Shown here: positions 26,519 through 36,425 of the stretch, one piece after another
Layout: the number at the start of each line of letters is the position of its first letter
Position numbering within the stretch: position 1 is the first letter of the stretch
Assembly (NCBI GenBank): GCA_028284065.1
Contig: JANQSJ010000004.1
Span: 310,001 to 374,000, forward strand
DNA length: 64,000 bases
Direction: 5' to 3'
Source of the DNA: Parvularculaceae bacterium
GTDB lineage: Bacteria; Pseudomonadota; Alphaproteobacteria; Caulobacterales; Parvularculaceae
The notes under the pieces: model-generated
What the model saw: only the letters and a program-made list of their open reading frames with translations
The model's database searches: none
Told to the model about the DNA's origin: nothing
Program-made: the position numbers and the translations under genes

Positions 26519-27184
26519 TTAAACGAGAATGGGATAGTCGTCGACACCTCTAAGTTTGGCTGGACTGACGGTGACGGACGGGTCGAGCAAACGGATCGTG
26601 GCGTCCTTCAATGTGGCGAACAGCAAGTTCGGATCGCGTTCGTTCTTAAGAAAAATGCGTCTGGACGCTAGGCCGCTAAGGGTTAGCGTTACGAGGTCCC
26701 TGGCGTTGTCGACCACGCGTTCATCCAGATCCTCGGTCGCGAAGATTGTGAGCCAGGTCGCGCGAACGTCTTCGCTGACCGTTCTTTGTCTGTTCAATAG
26801 TGCGCGATTGAATGCCGGTTGGTGTCGTGATCCTCTCAAGATCTCGACCATCGCAAGGTACGCATCAGACTGATACGCTTTCCAAGTCACGTCGATTATT
26901 CGTTCGACGCGTTTGACAAGCGGAGCAGTCGGAGGAATATCCGCCTTCAGGGCGATTGACAGTTCTTCGTAGGTGCGATTCGCCACGACCAGCAGTAGGT
27001 TTTCCTTGCTGCCAAAAAGATGCTGAGCCGCTCCCCATGTGACGCCCGCCCGCTTTGAAATGCTGTTCGCTTTGAGGGCGGAATATCCGCCCTCGTTCAC
27101 GACTTCGATCGTCGCCTCTATCAACTTATTGGCGGTCGCGCGCCGCCTTTGCTGTTGAGAGCGTCTTACTTTGTTTTCTGACAA
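26519..27184 (-). CDS. TetR-family transcriptional regulator
   Basis: The 221-residue protein has a basic N-terminus (QQQRRRATANKLIEATIEVV) and the helix-turn-helix ALKANSISKRAGVTWGAAQHLFGSKENLL at about 36-63. The C-terminal domain is unlike that of the other two TetR proteins in the window. It lies between the aldehyde dehydrogenase and the serine hydrolase genes, both of which have the shared dyad upstream, so it is the most plausible binder of that motif. This is inference from position. Confidence 0.9.
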   Translation of the reverse strand: MSENKVRRSQQQRRRATANKLIEATIEVVNEGGYSALKANSISKRAGVTWGAAQHLFGSKENLLLVVANRTYEELSIALKADIPPTAPLVKRVERIIDVTWKAYQSDAYLAMVEILRGSRHQPAFNRALLNRQRTVSEDVRATWLTIFATEDLDERVVDNARDLVTLTLSGLASRRIFLKNERDPNLLFATLKDATIRLLDPSVTVSPAKLRGVDDYPILV

Positions 27185-27267
27185 TGAAAACTACCTAAAT
27201 TCATGCGCTAGTGAAGGCCGTCAATCGTATTTGGTTCGACGCAGCGTAACACAAGTAGACGATTGCG

Positions 27268-28782
27268 TCACAGGATTGCCCCGCTCTTTGCCGATTTCTG
27301 CTTGACGAAGCAGGCGCCTTGATCCGTCAGAAGCCTTACGGCCTCGCCACTATTGTCGTATTCCCAGACGCCGGAAAACTGGCGAAGGCGAGCATAGGGC
27401 GGACGACGATATCCGGCAATCGCCCCGCCTTCTTCTTGGCAGATATCGAATTCCGCCGATCCAGCACGAAGTACGAGGTGGCCGTTGTCTACGTATACGT
27501 CACTTTCGCCAAAACCGGTGTCGTCAAAATATGCCCCGCAATGCCGCTCCAAACACGCTGAGTCTACAGTCTTGGAAGCGTGCGCGTCCAATCGCGCGAT
27601 GTGAGGGCGCGTGTGCGCGCATTGTTGATGCTCAAGAAACGCGTCGAGCCAGCGGCCGCCCTCCAGGTTGAGATGTTGGTCGAGGAGCGCCTGAAAGATC
27701 GCGCGCGGCAAGAACGGGTTGTCCGCATTTGCAAGGACCGCGACGCCAAAGTCGGATTCCGGCAGGAAGCCAATAATCGACCGGAACCCATCAATTGAAC
27801 CAGTGTGGTAACAGATTGATGTTCCACGATATTCATGACGGTACCAGCCAAGCGCATAGGTTTGGTTTTTAACGCCCAGCGGGCCATGCCCGAGGACGCA
27901 CGCGAAGTCTTCGTCCTTAAACGGCCCTTCTTCAGCCGTGTGCGGCATGAGCATATGTTCTATCTGCTCCGATGAAATGAGGCGTTGGCCTGCCACGGCC
28001 CCGCGACCCAACAGGGCGCGCAGCCAGATCGACAAATCCGCGGCGCAAGTATTGACGCCGCCGGCCGGCGTAGCAGCTTCTTCATAAGCCCAATCGATTT
28101 CACTAAAGCTGTCGCCATCCCAAAGATGAGGCGACGCGGCGTTGCGATCAGCCTTCGCTCGAATGTGGTCGGCGTTCGTGCGGAACATGCCGAGCGGCGA
28201 CCAGATTTCTTCTTCGGCGAATTGCTCCCAGGTGATTCGCGTCGCCGCTTCGACAATCGCGCCGATGACTGTGAAACCGTCCGAGCAATACCCGTATCCC
28301 TTCCTGAATGGATGTCGGAAACGCTGCCGTCGCATGCGGACTAGTAGATCCTTGCGCGACGTGGCGCAGCGCCGATGCCGCCCTTCTGAACTCTCAAGCC
28401 CGATGCGGTTCGACAACAGATCCCTGATCGTCGCTTCGGAAGTAGCTCGAGGATCCGAAAGAAGAAAATCCGGCAGATGGTTTTTAACCTTGTCGTCAAA
28501 CGTGAGGACGCCCCGGTCGACAAGCACCGCGATTGACGCCGCCGCGAACGTTTTTGAGATGCTCGCCGCCGCGAACAAGGTTTGATCGTCGACACGCGCC
28601 GCATCGTCCATCCGCAGCGCGCCCGCAGCCGCGCGAATGTCATGCTCTCCGTCGACAATGCAAATGGCGACGCCGGGCTGGCGCCAAGCGCGTCGGATCT
28701 TTTCAAGCCAGACGCTAAGGCTGTCCCCACAAAGCAGCTCTGGCGCGGTGAGAATGGCGTCGGCGCTCAAATCTGGCGTCAT
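27268..28782 (-). CDS. Class C beta-lactamase-like serine hydrolase (cytoplasmic)
   Basis: The 504-residue protein has the penicillin-binding/AmpC fold motifs: S74-I-S-K77 (SxxK nucleophile and base), Y165-C-S in place of YxN, and HTG in place of KTG (YHTGSIDGFRS). These changes are common in D-aminopeptidases, esterases and amidases of this fold. A C-terminal domain of about 130 residues (CLERHCGAYFDDTGF...GVWEYDNSGEAVRL) resembles the beta-barrel attached to such hydrolases. No signal peptide is seen. The ATG with GAGGAAAG upstream is preferred over an earlier one. A shared dyad lies 42 bases upstream. Confidence 0.87.
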   Translation of the reverse strand: MTPDLSADAILTAPELLCGDSLSVWLEKIRRAWRQPGVAICIVDGEHDIRAAAGALRMDDAARVDDQTLFAAASISKTFAAASIAVLVDRGVLTFDDKVKNHLPDFLLSDPRATSEATIRDLLSNRIGLESSEGRHRRCATSRKDLLVRMRRQRFRHPFRKGYGYCSDGFTVIGAIVEAATRITWEQFAEEEIWSPLGMFRTNADHIRAKADRNAASPHLWDGDSFSEIDWAYEEAATPAGGVNTCAADLSIWLRALLGRGAVAGQRLISSEQIEHMLMPHTAEEGPFKDEDFACVLGHGPLGVKNQTYALGWYRHEYRGTSICYHTGSIDGFRSIIGFLPESDFGVAVLANADNPFLPRAIFQALLDQHLNLEGGRWLDAFLEHQQCAHTRPHIARLDAHASKTVDSACLERHCGAYFDDTGFGESDVYVDNGHLVLRAGSAEFDICQEEGGAIAGYRRPPYARLRQFSGVWEYDNSGEAVRLLTDQGACFVKQKSAKSGAIL

Positions 28783-28823
28783 CAACAGCTTTCCTCTCCC
28801 TGCGCGCCGCCACATACGCTATT

Positions 28824-28843
28824 TACATTTGTTTCAAAATGTA
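28824..28843. promoter_or_regulatory. Shared operator-like dyad between two divergent serine hydrolase genes
   Basis: TACATTT-GTTTCA-AAATGTA has two perfect seven-base half-sites. It is 42 bases before the leftward hydrolase start and about 300 bases before the rightward one. The rest of the 360-base gap (28844-29145) shows no other feature apart from a purine-rich ribosome region before the rightward gene. Confidence 0.65.
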
Positions 28844-29145
28844 TGTAGCTTCCCTTGTCTTCATATCACACTGGCGCTGTTCTGCGAGACGCCAATTGGT
28901 CCGACTTCGATCGGAAACGCTGTTCATTTCGCGACTGCAGCAGAAGGAATGGATGAGAATTTTGCGGCTTACGCCAAAGGGGCGAGACGACCGCAGCGCT
29001 GATAACCACTAGGCGCATCTTCCCTTGTTGCGGTGAGCCCATCATCGCGAACATAGGGTCGCGGCCGCGGATACAGGCAATGCGCTTTTTTCTCGTGATG
29101 TCATTGCGCGCCGGAGGCTCGTGAGGAGAGGGAGCGTGCGGCGTT

Positions 29146-31224
29146 GTGCTAGTGCTTAGCATCAGAAAATGGAGAAAGACCGAAGCGGCGCAGCGATTTG
29201 CGCGAGTTCTTTCGGCGCTTGCGATGTCTTGCCTGCTTCTTGTCGCAACAGGACGCGCGGGCGCGACAGATAGTTCGCCTGCGTCAGTCGAATCCAGTGA
29301 ACTTGCGGCAGGAACAGATGCGACACTGTCCGCATCCGTTGCGGACATTGCTGGCTCCATCAGTCGAACTCCCTCGGCAGCGAAACTTGATGTTCGAGAG
29401 CTGGAGCGCTTCGTCGATGGCGTCGTTATGACGGCGATGCAGGATCATTCGATCGCCGGCGCTGTCGTATCGGCTGTATCGACGGACGGGACGCTACTAG
29501 TAAAGGGATACGGCTACGCTGACGTTGAAAGCGGTCGCAAAGTCGATCCCCACAATGATCTCTTTCGGGTCGCCTCCATATCCAAGTTGTTCACGGCGAC
29601 CGCCATCATGCAACTTGTGGAACAAGGCCGCATTGACCTCGATACCGATATTCGCGCCTATCTCGGGGATTTAGGGTACGATGATTCAAAAGGAGCCATC
29701 ACGGTCGCCGATCTTCTCACCCATACGGCCGGTTTCGAAGATCGAATTTTTGGTTACTTCGGGGCGAATCCGGATTTGGAGAATAAACCGCGTTCGGAGC
29801 AGTTCGCCGCCCTAGCGCCGAAGCAGGTTCGCGCCCCCGGTGAATGGACGGCCTATTCGAACTATGGCTTTGCATTGCTCGGCGAAATCGTCGCGCGCGT
29901 CTCTGGCCTGTCCTACGCTGAGTACATCGAACGGCGCATCTTTGTCCCGCTCCGCATGGAAAGCTCTGCCACGTCGATCAGGTCGACCGCGTCCGGAACG
30001 GGCGATGCGAAGACTGAGCGACTGCGCGTGCGCGAAGCGAAAAGCCATCGCCCGGGCGACGGGTGGTTGGTGACTCAGTCCTTTCCGGAGACGCTCGACC
30101 TTCTCGAACCGGAAGGCAGCATCGCGACGACGGCCGCAGACATGACGCGTTTCATGCGCGCGCACTTAAACGACGGCGCGCTTGATGGCGCGCCTATTCT
30201 CTCCGTCGACACGACGCGGAAGATGCATGAAACGCTTTATTCTGACCTCCCTGGCATTGTTGGAAACGCTCACGGGTTCTGGGTGAATGACGTCGCGGGA
30301 TACCGAACGCTTGAGCATGGCGGGTCAATCAACGACTTCAAATCGAACCTCGTTCTTATCCCCGAACTGGGCCTTGGCGTGTTCGTTTCGACGAATTCCG
30401 CTGCAGGAAGCGCCCTGTCGCGGTTGCCGGAGCGCCTGGTGCGTGAATTCTTTCTCCGATCGCCTGACTACCGCACATCGACAGGCGGAAACACGTCGTT
30501 CGACCCAAACGACCTCGCTGGCAGATATCTGGGGGCGAGACGCGTCCATTCACGGCTCGGAAAGCTCCTTAGCGCGCCCGATATTCTCACCGTGGCCGTA
30601 GCGGATGATGATGCGTTAGTCGTTTCGGGTGACTTCGGCGCCGTCCGGTATGAGCGCATGCCGGATGGCGTCTACCGGTCGCTGAAGTCGCTCGAACCGA
30701 TCGGCTTCGAACCAGCAGATGGCGATAAGCCTGCGCTGATACACTTCGGCGGCTCCGCCCATAACGCATACGAACGTTTGACAGTCGCGAATGACCCGGC
30801 GACGTTTTTTGGTCCCGTGGCCCTTGCGTCGGTCGCCTGCTTGGCGGTCTTTGCCGGATACCTTGTGCGCTTGTTCGGCTATAGGATCGCGCATGCCTCG
30901 GTCGCGCCACTCGCTGAGCGGTCGGTTGTGCTGGCTGGCGCGGCCGCGACTCTCGCCTATATTGGTTTCGCGGCGTTGACGCTCGCTAATCTCGTCGCAA
31001 ATCCAAACATTCTCTATGACTCTTTTCCGACGCCGAGCTTTCGGATCGCGTTCGTACTTGGGTGGCTCGCGGTAGCCGCCTCCGCAATCGTTGGTTTGGT
31101 CGCCGTACGCGCCCTTTTTGGCGACGAGCGCAACGTGTTTCAGAAGGCGCGCCTCCTGCTGTTTGCGGCGGTCCTCATTGATTTTTCCTGGTCGGTGTTC
31201 CACTGGAAAGCGTTGGCGTTTTAG
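29146..31224 (+). CDS. Class C beta-lactamase-like serine hydrolase with C-terminal membrane domain
   Basis: The 692-residue protein has a signal sequence or anchor (VLSALAMSCLLLVATGRAGA), then the hydrolase domain with S144-I-S-K147, Y237-S-N239 and HGG (LEHGGSINDF). After a beta domain there are four hydrophobic segments at the C-terminus (for example ALASVACLAVFAGYLV and FAAVLIDFSWSVF). The catalytic domain should face the periplasm. Related proteins are D-aminopeptidases, peptidoglycan-directed enzymes or esterases. A GTG start is used; GGAG lies about 11 bases upstream. It is followed after 85 bases by the PLP-enzyme gene. Confidence 0.87.
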   Translation: MLVLSIRKWRKTEAAQRFARVLSALAMSCLLLVATGRAGATDSSPASVESSELAAGTDATLSASVADIAGSISRTPSAAKLDVRELERFVDGVVMTAMQDHSIAGAVVSAVSTDGTLLVKGYGYADVESGRKVDPHNDLFRVASISKLFTATAIMQLVEQGRIDLDTDIRAYLGDLGYDDSKGAITVADLLTHTAGFEDRIFGYFGANPDLENKPRSEQFAALAPKQVRAPGEWTAYSNYGFALLGEIVARVSGLSYAEYIERRIFVPLRMESSATSIRSTASGTGDAKTERLRVREAKSHRPGDGWLVTQSFPETLDLLEPEGSIATTAADMTRFMRAHLNDGALDGAPILSVDTTRKMHETLYSDLPGIVGNAHGFWVNDVAGYRTLEHGGSINDFKSNLVLIPELGLGVFVSTNSAAGSALSRLPERLVREFFLRSPDYRTSTGGNTSFDPNDLAGRYLGARRVHSRLGKLLSAPDILTVAVADDDALVVSGDFGAVRYERMPDGVYRSLKSLEPIGFEPADGDKPALIHFGGSAHNAYERLTVANDPATFFGPVALASVACLAVFAGYLVRLFGYRIAHASVAPLAERSVVLAGAAATLAYIGFAALTLANLVANPNILYDSFPTPSFRIAFVLGWLAVAASAIVGLVAVRALFGDERNVFQKARLLLFAAVLIDFSWSVFHWKALAF

Positions 31225-31309
31225 TGAGCGAGCGCCCCCGACCAGCATAAGTTTCTTACAGACACTACGTACAACGATGAAACGTTAAGCCACGCTACGG
31301 AGATTTCAG

Positions 31310-32500
31310 GTGACGAAAAGAAACGAAGCCCCAGCCGCCGCAACGCGATGCGTATGGGGCGGCGAAGACGCCTACCTGCTGCAGGGCGCAACGCAGGTGC
31401 CGGTCGTGCACAGCGTATCTTTCGGATATGAAGATGTCGATGAATGGCAAGCCGTCGCGCTGGGAGAAGCTCCCGGCCATATATATGGCCGCAATACCAA
31501 TCCGACCGTTGAGGCGTTCGAAGAAAAAGTCCGCCTACTTGAGGACGCTGAAGCGGCCACAAGCGCGTCGACGGGGATGGGGATCATCAGTTCGACCCTC
31601 TTCGCCTTGTTGGCGCCAGGCCGGCGTGTCGTCTCGGTAAAGGACACCTATGGCGGCACGAACGTGATCTTTCAGGAGTTTTTGCCGCGCTTTAATGTTG
31701 ATGTCGCCCTATGCGATACGACGGACCATGAACAAATAGAGACTGAAATCGCTAAAGGGTGCGACCTGCTTTACCTTGAGAGCCCCACCAATCCGACGAC
31801 GAAAGTAATGGATCTCGCCCGCCTCGCGCAGGCTGGACGAAAGGCAGGCGCCGTTGTCGTGGTCGACAATACTTTCGCGACGCCGATCAACCAGAATCCG
31901 CTTGCGCTCGGCGCAGATCTCGTACTGCATAGCGCGACGAAGTTTCTCGGCGGCCATGCCGACGCCCTCGGCGGGGTGATTTGCGGGCGGACGGCTCTCA
32001 TCAAGAAGATTTATCACTACCGCGAGATCAACGGCGCGACGCTTCATCCAATGGCGGCATATCTCCTGCTCCGCGGCATGAAGACCCTCTCAATCCGGAT
32101 TGAGCGGCAGAATGCAAACGCCATGACCGTGGCGTCATTTCTGGAGAGACATGAGAAAGTCGCACGAGTATTCTATCCAGGATTGGAATCGCACCCCGAC
32201 CACGAGACGGCGAAAAAGCAAATGCGCGGCTTTGGCGGCATGCTGAGCTTCATGCTGGCGGACGACAGCTATGATGCTGTGAAGAAGTTCGTGCCGCGTT
32301 TGAAGTTCGCGCATGCGGCGGCGAACCTAGGGGCGGTTGAAACGATTGTCGGTCCGCCAGCGACAACGAGCCATGTGGAATGCACGCCTGAGGAAAGGGC
32401 GGCGATGGGCATCCCTGAGAGCCTTATCCGCTATTCAACCGGCATCGAAGACGCTGACGACCTGATCGCGGATTTAGACCAGGCCCTGACGGCAATCTGA
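31310..32500 (+). CDS. Cystathionine gamma-synthase/lyase-family PLP enzyme
   Basis: The 396-residue enzyme of the Cys/Met metabolism family has the PLP lysine K211 in HSATKFLGGH, the phosphate-binding Y59 and R61 (IYGRNTNPT), the aspartate in VVVVDNTF and the C-terminal RYSTGIED segment. Members perform gamma- or beta-elimination or replacement on sulfur amino acids and homoserine esters; the exact reaction cannot be read from these motifs. The start is GTG with CGGAGA upstream. It converges with the M19 gene 51 bases downstream. Confidence 0.9.
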   Translation: MTKRNEAPAAATRCVWGGEDAYLLQGATQVPVVHSVSFGYEDVDEWQAVALGEAPGHIYGRNTNPTVEAFEEKVRLLEDAEAATSASTGMGIISSTLFALLAPGRRVVSVKDTYGGTNVIFQEFLPRFNVDVALCDTTDHEQIETEIAKGCDLLYLESPTNPTTKVMDLARLAQAGRKAGAVVVVDNTFATPINQNPLALGADLVLHSATKFLGGHADALGGVICGRTALIKKIYHYREINGATLHPMAAYLLLRGMKTLSIRIERQNANAMTVASFLERHEKVARVFYPGLESHPDHETAKKQMRGFGGMLSFMLADDSYDAVKKFVPRLKFAHAAANLGAVETIVGPPATTSHVECTPEERAAMGIPESLIRYSTGIEDADDLIADLDQALTAI

Positions 32501-32551
32501 CATGTTTCCTGTGAGCCGGTGTATGAAGGCAGATGGTTAGATCTGCCGTCT

Positions 32552-33547
32552 TCATTTCCACACGGCGTTCGCGACGCGAAGATGGTTGCCGCCGAGCAAG
32601 TTTTTCAGGTCCGCGTCGCGCCAGCCCAGCTTGATAAGCGTCTCTATAATCGCGGGTATCCTCCCAGGTTCGACCATGCGAACGCCGGCGCCATAGCCTT
32701 TGTCCGGCGGGAACAATGCCGGGTTCTGAGCGAAGTACGCGTTCAGTTCATCCGTATCAAAAACGTAGTCGAGGCCGAAACCTACATGATCCGGCCCGAC
32801 CAGATCGGCGATATACTGAATATGGCGGACAAGCGTTTCCGTTCGGTCGTCATTGTCGCCGGTGAACAGGCCGAAGCCGTTGACGCCTACGACGCCGCCG
32901 CTCGCCGCGCAGGCGCGTATGAGGTCGTCGGAGATGTTGCGCGGGTGGTCGTAGACGCCTTTTGCGTTGGAGTGGGAAAAAATAACGGGACCTTGCACAT
33001 AGTCGAGCACGTCGCGCGCCGTCCGCGCGCCGGTGTGCGAGCAGCAGACGACCATGCCGGCCCGCGCCATTTCATCGAGCACGCGTTTTCCGAACGCAGT
33101 CAATCCGCCGTCCTCGTCCTGGCACCCACCGCCAAGCGCGTTGTTCTTGTTATAGGCGATCAACATCCAGCGCACGCCGAGCGCGTAGTAGGCTTCAATG
33201 AGTTCCGGCCGATCGTCCACGGCTGAGCCGCCTTCGATGTCGAAGACGACGCCGAGGCGCCCGGACGCCTTGGCGGCGGCGATGTCGGCTGTCGTTTCAA
33301 TCAGGACGTAGGCGTCGCTTCGGTCCTTGATCCAGAGACGGAACGTGGCGAGCGCCTTAAACGTCTCTTCCCAGGCGATCGCGTCGAATCCGACATTGAG
33401 ACTAACGACGCTTGCGCCGATATCGCGATAGACCGCGAGCTGGTTCAAATGCTCTGTGTCGCCGGGTCGCAGCGGCATGCAGGCGTGATTGTCCCACACG
33501 AGCGCATTCGCCATGACGCTGCATAATCGCTGTTCCGCCGTCGTCAT
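32552..33547 (-). CDS. M19-family (renal dipeptidase-like) protein with altered metal site
   Basis: The 331-residue protein follows the membrane dipeptidase fold: D19-N-H21-A-C23 near the start, E105 in FDIEGG, H171 in CSHTGAR, H192 in FSHSNAKGV, then GLDYVF and the closing GGNHLRVANAVW. In active M19 enzymes the first motif is DxHxD, and its last Asp binds zinc; here that position is Cys23. The other four ligands are kept. M19 proteins cleave dipeptides, including those with D-residues, and some occur near sarcosine oxidase genes. No signal peptide is present, so it acts in the cytoplasm. It is encoded 131 bases downstream of the AraC gene in the same direction. Confidence 0.88.
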   Translation of the reverse strand: MTTAEQRLCSVMANALVWDNHACMPLRPGDTEHLNQLAVYRDIGASVVSLNVGFDAIAWEETFKALATFRLWIKDRSDAYVLIETTADIAAAKASGRLGVVFDIEGGSAVDDRPELIEAYYALGVRWMLIAYNKNNALGGGCQDEDGGLTAFGKRVLDEMARAGMVVCCSHTGARTARDVLDYVQGPVIFSHSNAKGVYDHPRNISDDLIRACAASGGVVGVNGFGLFTGDNDDRTETLVRHIQYIADLVGPDHVGFGLDYVFDTDELNAYFAQNPALFPPDKGYGAGVRMVEPGRIPAIIETLIKLGWRDADLKNLLGGNHLRVANAVWK

Positions 33548-33678
33548 AAGAGCCTCAACTCTCGTTCAAAGTGGGACCGGACCGGGTCTTCGCCAAGCCC
33601 GGAGCGTTCCTGATGGAAAGTCGAGCTTAGACTGTTCCGGCAGCCCGCGAAATGCGCGCCTGCCTGTCCTCCTGCCCC

Positions 33679-34758
33679 TCAACGACTTGGCGTTTCACCG
33701 CCGTAAGCGGGGTTTTTCCTCTGCAAATTCATGCGATACTCGGATGGTTTCTGGGCGTACTTTCGCCGAAAGCGGCGAGCGAAATGCGCGCTGTCCGCAA
33801 AGCCGCTTATGTGGGCGATCTGGGTGATGTTTGCGTCGCTCGCGATGAGCCGCATACGGGCGTATTCAAGCTGCAAGTCGATTTTCGCTTCCGCGGGACT
33901 GCAGCCTAGCTCCGATTGAAAATCCCGGTGTAGCTGGCGCGGCGACACCCGCAGGCGCTGAGCAATATCAGCGATCGACAACGGTGAAGCGAGGTGCTGC
34001 TCCATCATCAGCAGCGCACGGCGCACCCGATCGTTCTTCACCGCTGGCGCGAGCCCCGGACTTGGCTGCAGCGCTTCCTCCGCGAGCGTATGGTCGACCT
34101 GCAAGATACGGAGCGCTTTTTGGGCTTTTTGCAAGGAGCAATGGCGCTCCACGAGGTGCGCGGCGAGATCCGCAGCGCCGGCGCCGCCCGCGCAGGTTAT
34201 GCGATCGCCATCATCGACATAGAGTTTGTCTGCGACCGGTATCGCCGTCGGAAACCGCTCGAGCAGGTCAGCGACGTGAAACCAGCTGACGCAGCATTTG
34301 CGGTTCTCCATGAGGCCGATCTTGAAGAGCTCCAGACTACCGGTGCAGACGCCGATCAACGGCGTTCCGTCTTCAGCGCGCGCCCTCAGGAAAGCTTGCT
34401 CGGCCGGGCTGAGATTCGGTGAATCGTGGAGGAGGCCGCCCATGACGGCGATATAGTCGTACCGCGGCGCGTCGCTTGTCTTCGCTGTGGGACTGATCGC
34501 GAACCGGCAACTGGCGGCGATCGGCTGATCGGTCGCCGCCACCACGTCCCATCGGCAACTGACCGGACGGCTGAAATCGTCCACGTCAGCCGCAAGGCGC
34601 AGGACGTCTATCATTGCCGCAAAAGGCGTCAGCGTGAATTGCGGCATGAGCATAAAGCCCACGGACAGCATTGGTTCGGGCGCGTTCACCGCAGTTTTCA
34701 AACGCCTTCCAAAATCGATCGACCAGCCAATCGTCGCCGATTTAGATGTCCGATACAA
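33679..34758 (-). CDS. GlxA/GbdR-type AraC-family regulator
   Basis: The protein has an N-terminal DJ-1/PfpI amidotransferase-like sensor domain ([53 protein letters not shown]) and a C-terminal AraC DNA-binding domain ([25 protein letters not shown] and [24 protein letters not shown]). GbdR and related proteins of this layout sense glycine betaine or dimethylglycine and activate sarcosine oxidase genes. Its position, divergent from soxB, fits such a role. The first 29 residues precede the usual start of the family, so an ATG at 34671 or a GTG at 34689 may be the true start. Confidence 0.9.
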   Translation of the reverse strand: MYRTSKSATIGWSIDFGRRLKTAVNAPEPMLSVGFMLMPQFTLTPFAAMIDVLRLAADVDDFSRPVSCRWDVVAATDQPIAASCRFAISPTAKTSDAPRYDYIAVMGGLLHDSPNLSPAEQAFLRARAEDGTPLIGVCTGSLELFKIGLMENRKCCVSWFHVADLLERFPTAIPVADKLYVDDGDRITCAGGAGAADLAAHLVERHCSLQKAQKALRILQVDHTLAEEALQPSPGLAPAVKNDRVRRALLMMEQHLASPLSIADIAQRLRVSPRQLHRDFQSELGCSPAEAKIDLQLEYARMRLIASDANITQIAHISGFADSAHFARRFRRKYAQKPSEYRMNLQRKNPAYGGETPSR

Positions 34759-34832
34759 TCAAATTCCTGTCGCAACCAGCATATGCTTGGCGGTCGATCA
34801 GCGCTGTGATGACGCCTCATCCGGGAGCGGAC

Positions 34833-36089
34833 ATGGGCGGCGAGCACTCAGTATTTGCACTGATCAAAGGCGGGCTCACCGGCCATCGGTCGTGGGCGCG
34901 CCAGTGGCGAGACGCTGCGCCGAAGGCCGCCTACGACGTCGTCATCATCGGCGGCGGCGGCCATGGGCTCGCCACCGCTTACTACCTCGCCAAGCGCCAC
35001 GGCCTGACCAAAATCGCCGTCTTGGAGCGCGGCTGGATCGGCGGCGGCAATACCGGACGCAACACCACGATCATTCGCTCGAACTATCTCTATGACGAAA
35101 GCGCCGCGCTGTATGATTATGCGCTGAAGCTCTGGGAGGACCTTTCTCAGGAGCTGAACTACAACGTCATGTTCTCGCCGCGCGGCGTCTTGATGCTCGC
35201 GCACTCCGTCCACGACGTTCAATCCGCCCAACGACATATTCACGCAAATCGGGTGAACGGCGTCGACAATGAGTGGCTGACGACCGCCGAGGTCAAGGCG
35301 TTCTGCCCGCCGCTGAATACGTCGCCGGACGCGCGCTATCCGGTCCTGGGCGGGGCGCTGCAACGGCGCGGCGGCACGGCGCGCCATGACGCCGTCGCCT
35401 GGGGCTATGCGCGCGCGGCAAGCGCGCTCGGCGTCGACATCATCCAGAAATGCGAAGCGACCGGCGTTCGCAGGGACGCTTCCGGCGCGATTGAGGGCGT
35501 GGAGACGAGTCGCGGGTTTATCAAAACACGGAAGATCGGCGTCGTCGCCGCGGGCCATACGAGCCTCGTCATGCAAATGGCGGGGCAATCCATGCCGCTT
35601 GAAAGCTACCCGCTTCAGGCGCTTGTCTCCGAGCCGGTAAAGCCGGTCCTGCCTTGCGTCGTGATGTCGAACACCGTCCACGGCTATATTAGCCAGTCTG
35701 ATAAGGGCGAGCTGGTGATTGGCGCCGGGACCGATCAGTACATCTCATACGGTCAACGCGGGTCATTCCACGTCATAGAAGAAACGCTCGCCGCGATCTG
35801 CGAGATGTTTCCGATCTTCAGCCGCATGCGGATGCTGAGAAGTTGGGGCGGCATCGTGGACGTAACGCCCGACCGCTCGCCTATCATCAGCAAGACTCCG
35901 GTCAAGGGGCTGTACGTCAATTGTGGTTGGGGAACAGGCGGCTTTAAAGCGACGCCGGGCTCGGGCGCGGTGTTCGCTGCGACAATCGCCAATGACGACC
36001 CGCACCCCATCGCCGCGCCCTACGCGCTCGAGCGCTTCCGCACCGGCCGTCTGATCGATGAGGCGGCGGCGGCGGCCGTCGCCCACTGA
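34833..36089 (+). CDS. soxB: Sarcosine oxidase beta subunit
   Basis: This FAD/FMN-binding subunit of heterotetrameric sarcosine oxidase converts sarcosine to glycine while passing the methyl carbon to tetrahydrofolate. The chosen ATG has GGGAG upstream and gives the family N-terminus ([19 protein letters not shown]). Visible features are the FAD motif [20 protein letters not shown], the [11 protein letters not shown]-type loop ([17 protein letters not shown]), [14 protein letters not shown] whose His is the covalent FMN site in the family, and [14 protein letters not shown] near the end. It is first in soxBDAG. Confidence 0.96.
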   Translation: MGGEHSVFALIKGGLTGHRSWARQWRDAAPKAAYDVVIIGGGGHGLATAYYLAKRHGLTKIAVLERGWIGGGNTGRNTTIIRSNYLYDESAALYDYALKLWEDLSQELNYNVMFSPRGVLMLAHSVHDVQSAQRHIHANRVNGVDNEWLTTAEVKAFCPPLNTSPDARYPVLGGALQRRGGTARHDAVAWGYARAASALGVDIIQKCEATGVRRDASGAIEGVETSRGFIKTRKIGVVAAGHTSLVMQMAGQSMPLESYPLQALVSEPVKPVLPCVVMSNTVHGYISQSDKGELVIGAGTDQYISYGQRGSFHVIEETLAAICEMFPIFSRMRMLRSWGGIVDVTPDRSPIISKTPVKGLYVNCGWGTGGFKATPGSGAVFAATIANDDPHPIAAPYALERFRTGRLIDEAAAAAVAH

Positions 36090-36101
36090 CGAGGTTTCGC
36101 C

Positions 36102-36425
36102 ATGCTATTGATCGTCTGTCCCTATTGCGGCGAGCGTTCCGAACTTGAGTTCACCAATGCGGGCGAGGCGCATATCAGACGGCCGTCCGACCCGTCTGCG
36201 TTGTCCGATGAGGCGTGGGCGGCGTTTTTGTTTTACAGGTCAAATCCCAAGGGGACCCATGCGGAGCGATGGCGCCACACCCATGGCTGCGGCAAGTTCT
36301 TCAATGCGCTCCGGGATACGCGCACCGATCGGATCGTCGCGACCTATAAAATCGGCCAACCCGCGCCGATGGTTGAGACGGGTGCCCCGGACGCGGCGAC
36401 GCCACGCATGGCGGGCCGGCCGTGA
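36102..36425 (+). CDS. soxD: Sarcosine oxidase delta subunit
   Basis: The small zinc-binding subunit has 107 residues. The zinc ligands of the family, C6 and C9 (CPYC) and H59 and C63 (HTHGC), are all present at the expected positions. The conserved W..RWRHTHGCGKFFNALRDT segment is kept. It begins 12 bases after soxB and its stop codon overlaps the GTG start of soxA by four bases. Confidence 0.96.
   Translation: MLLIVCPYCGERSELEFTNAGEAHIRRPSDPSALSDEAWAAFLFYRSNPKGTHAERWRHTHGCGKFFNALRDTRTDRIVATYKIGQPAPMVETGAPDAATPRMAGRP

Noticed and set aside
32519-33226. Rightward frame of 235 codons
   Set aside because: It is antisense to the M19 gene, which carries family motifs from end to end.
34848-35681. 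Leftward frame of 277 codons
   Set aside because: It is antisense to soxB and has no recognisable domain; long shadow frames are expected at this GC content.
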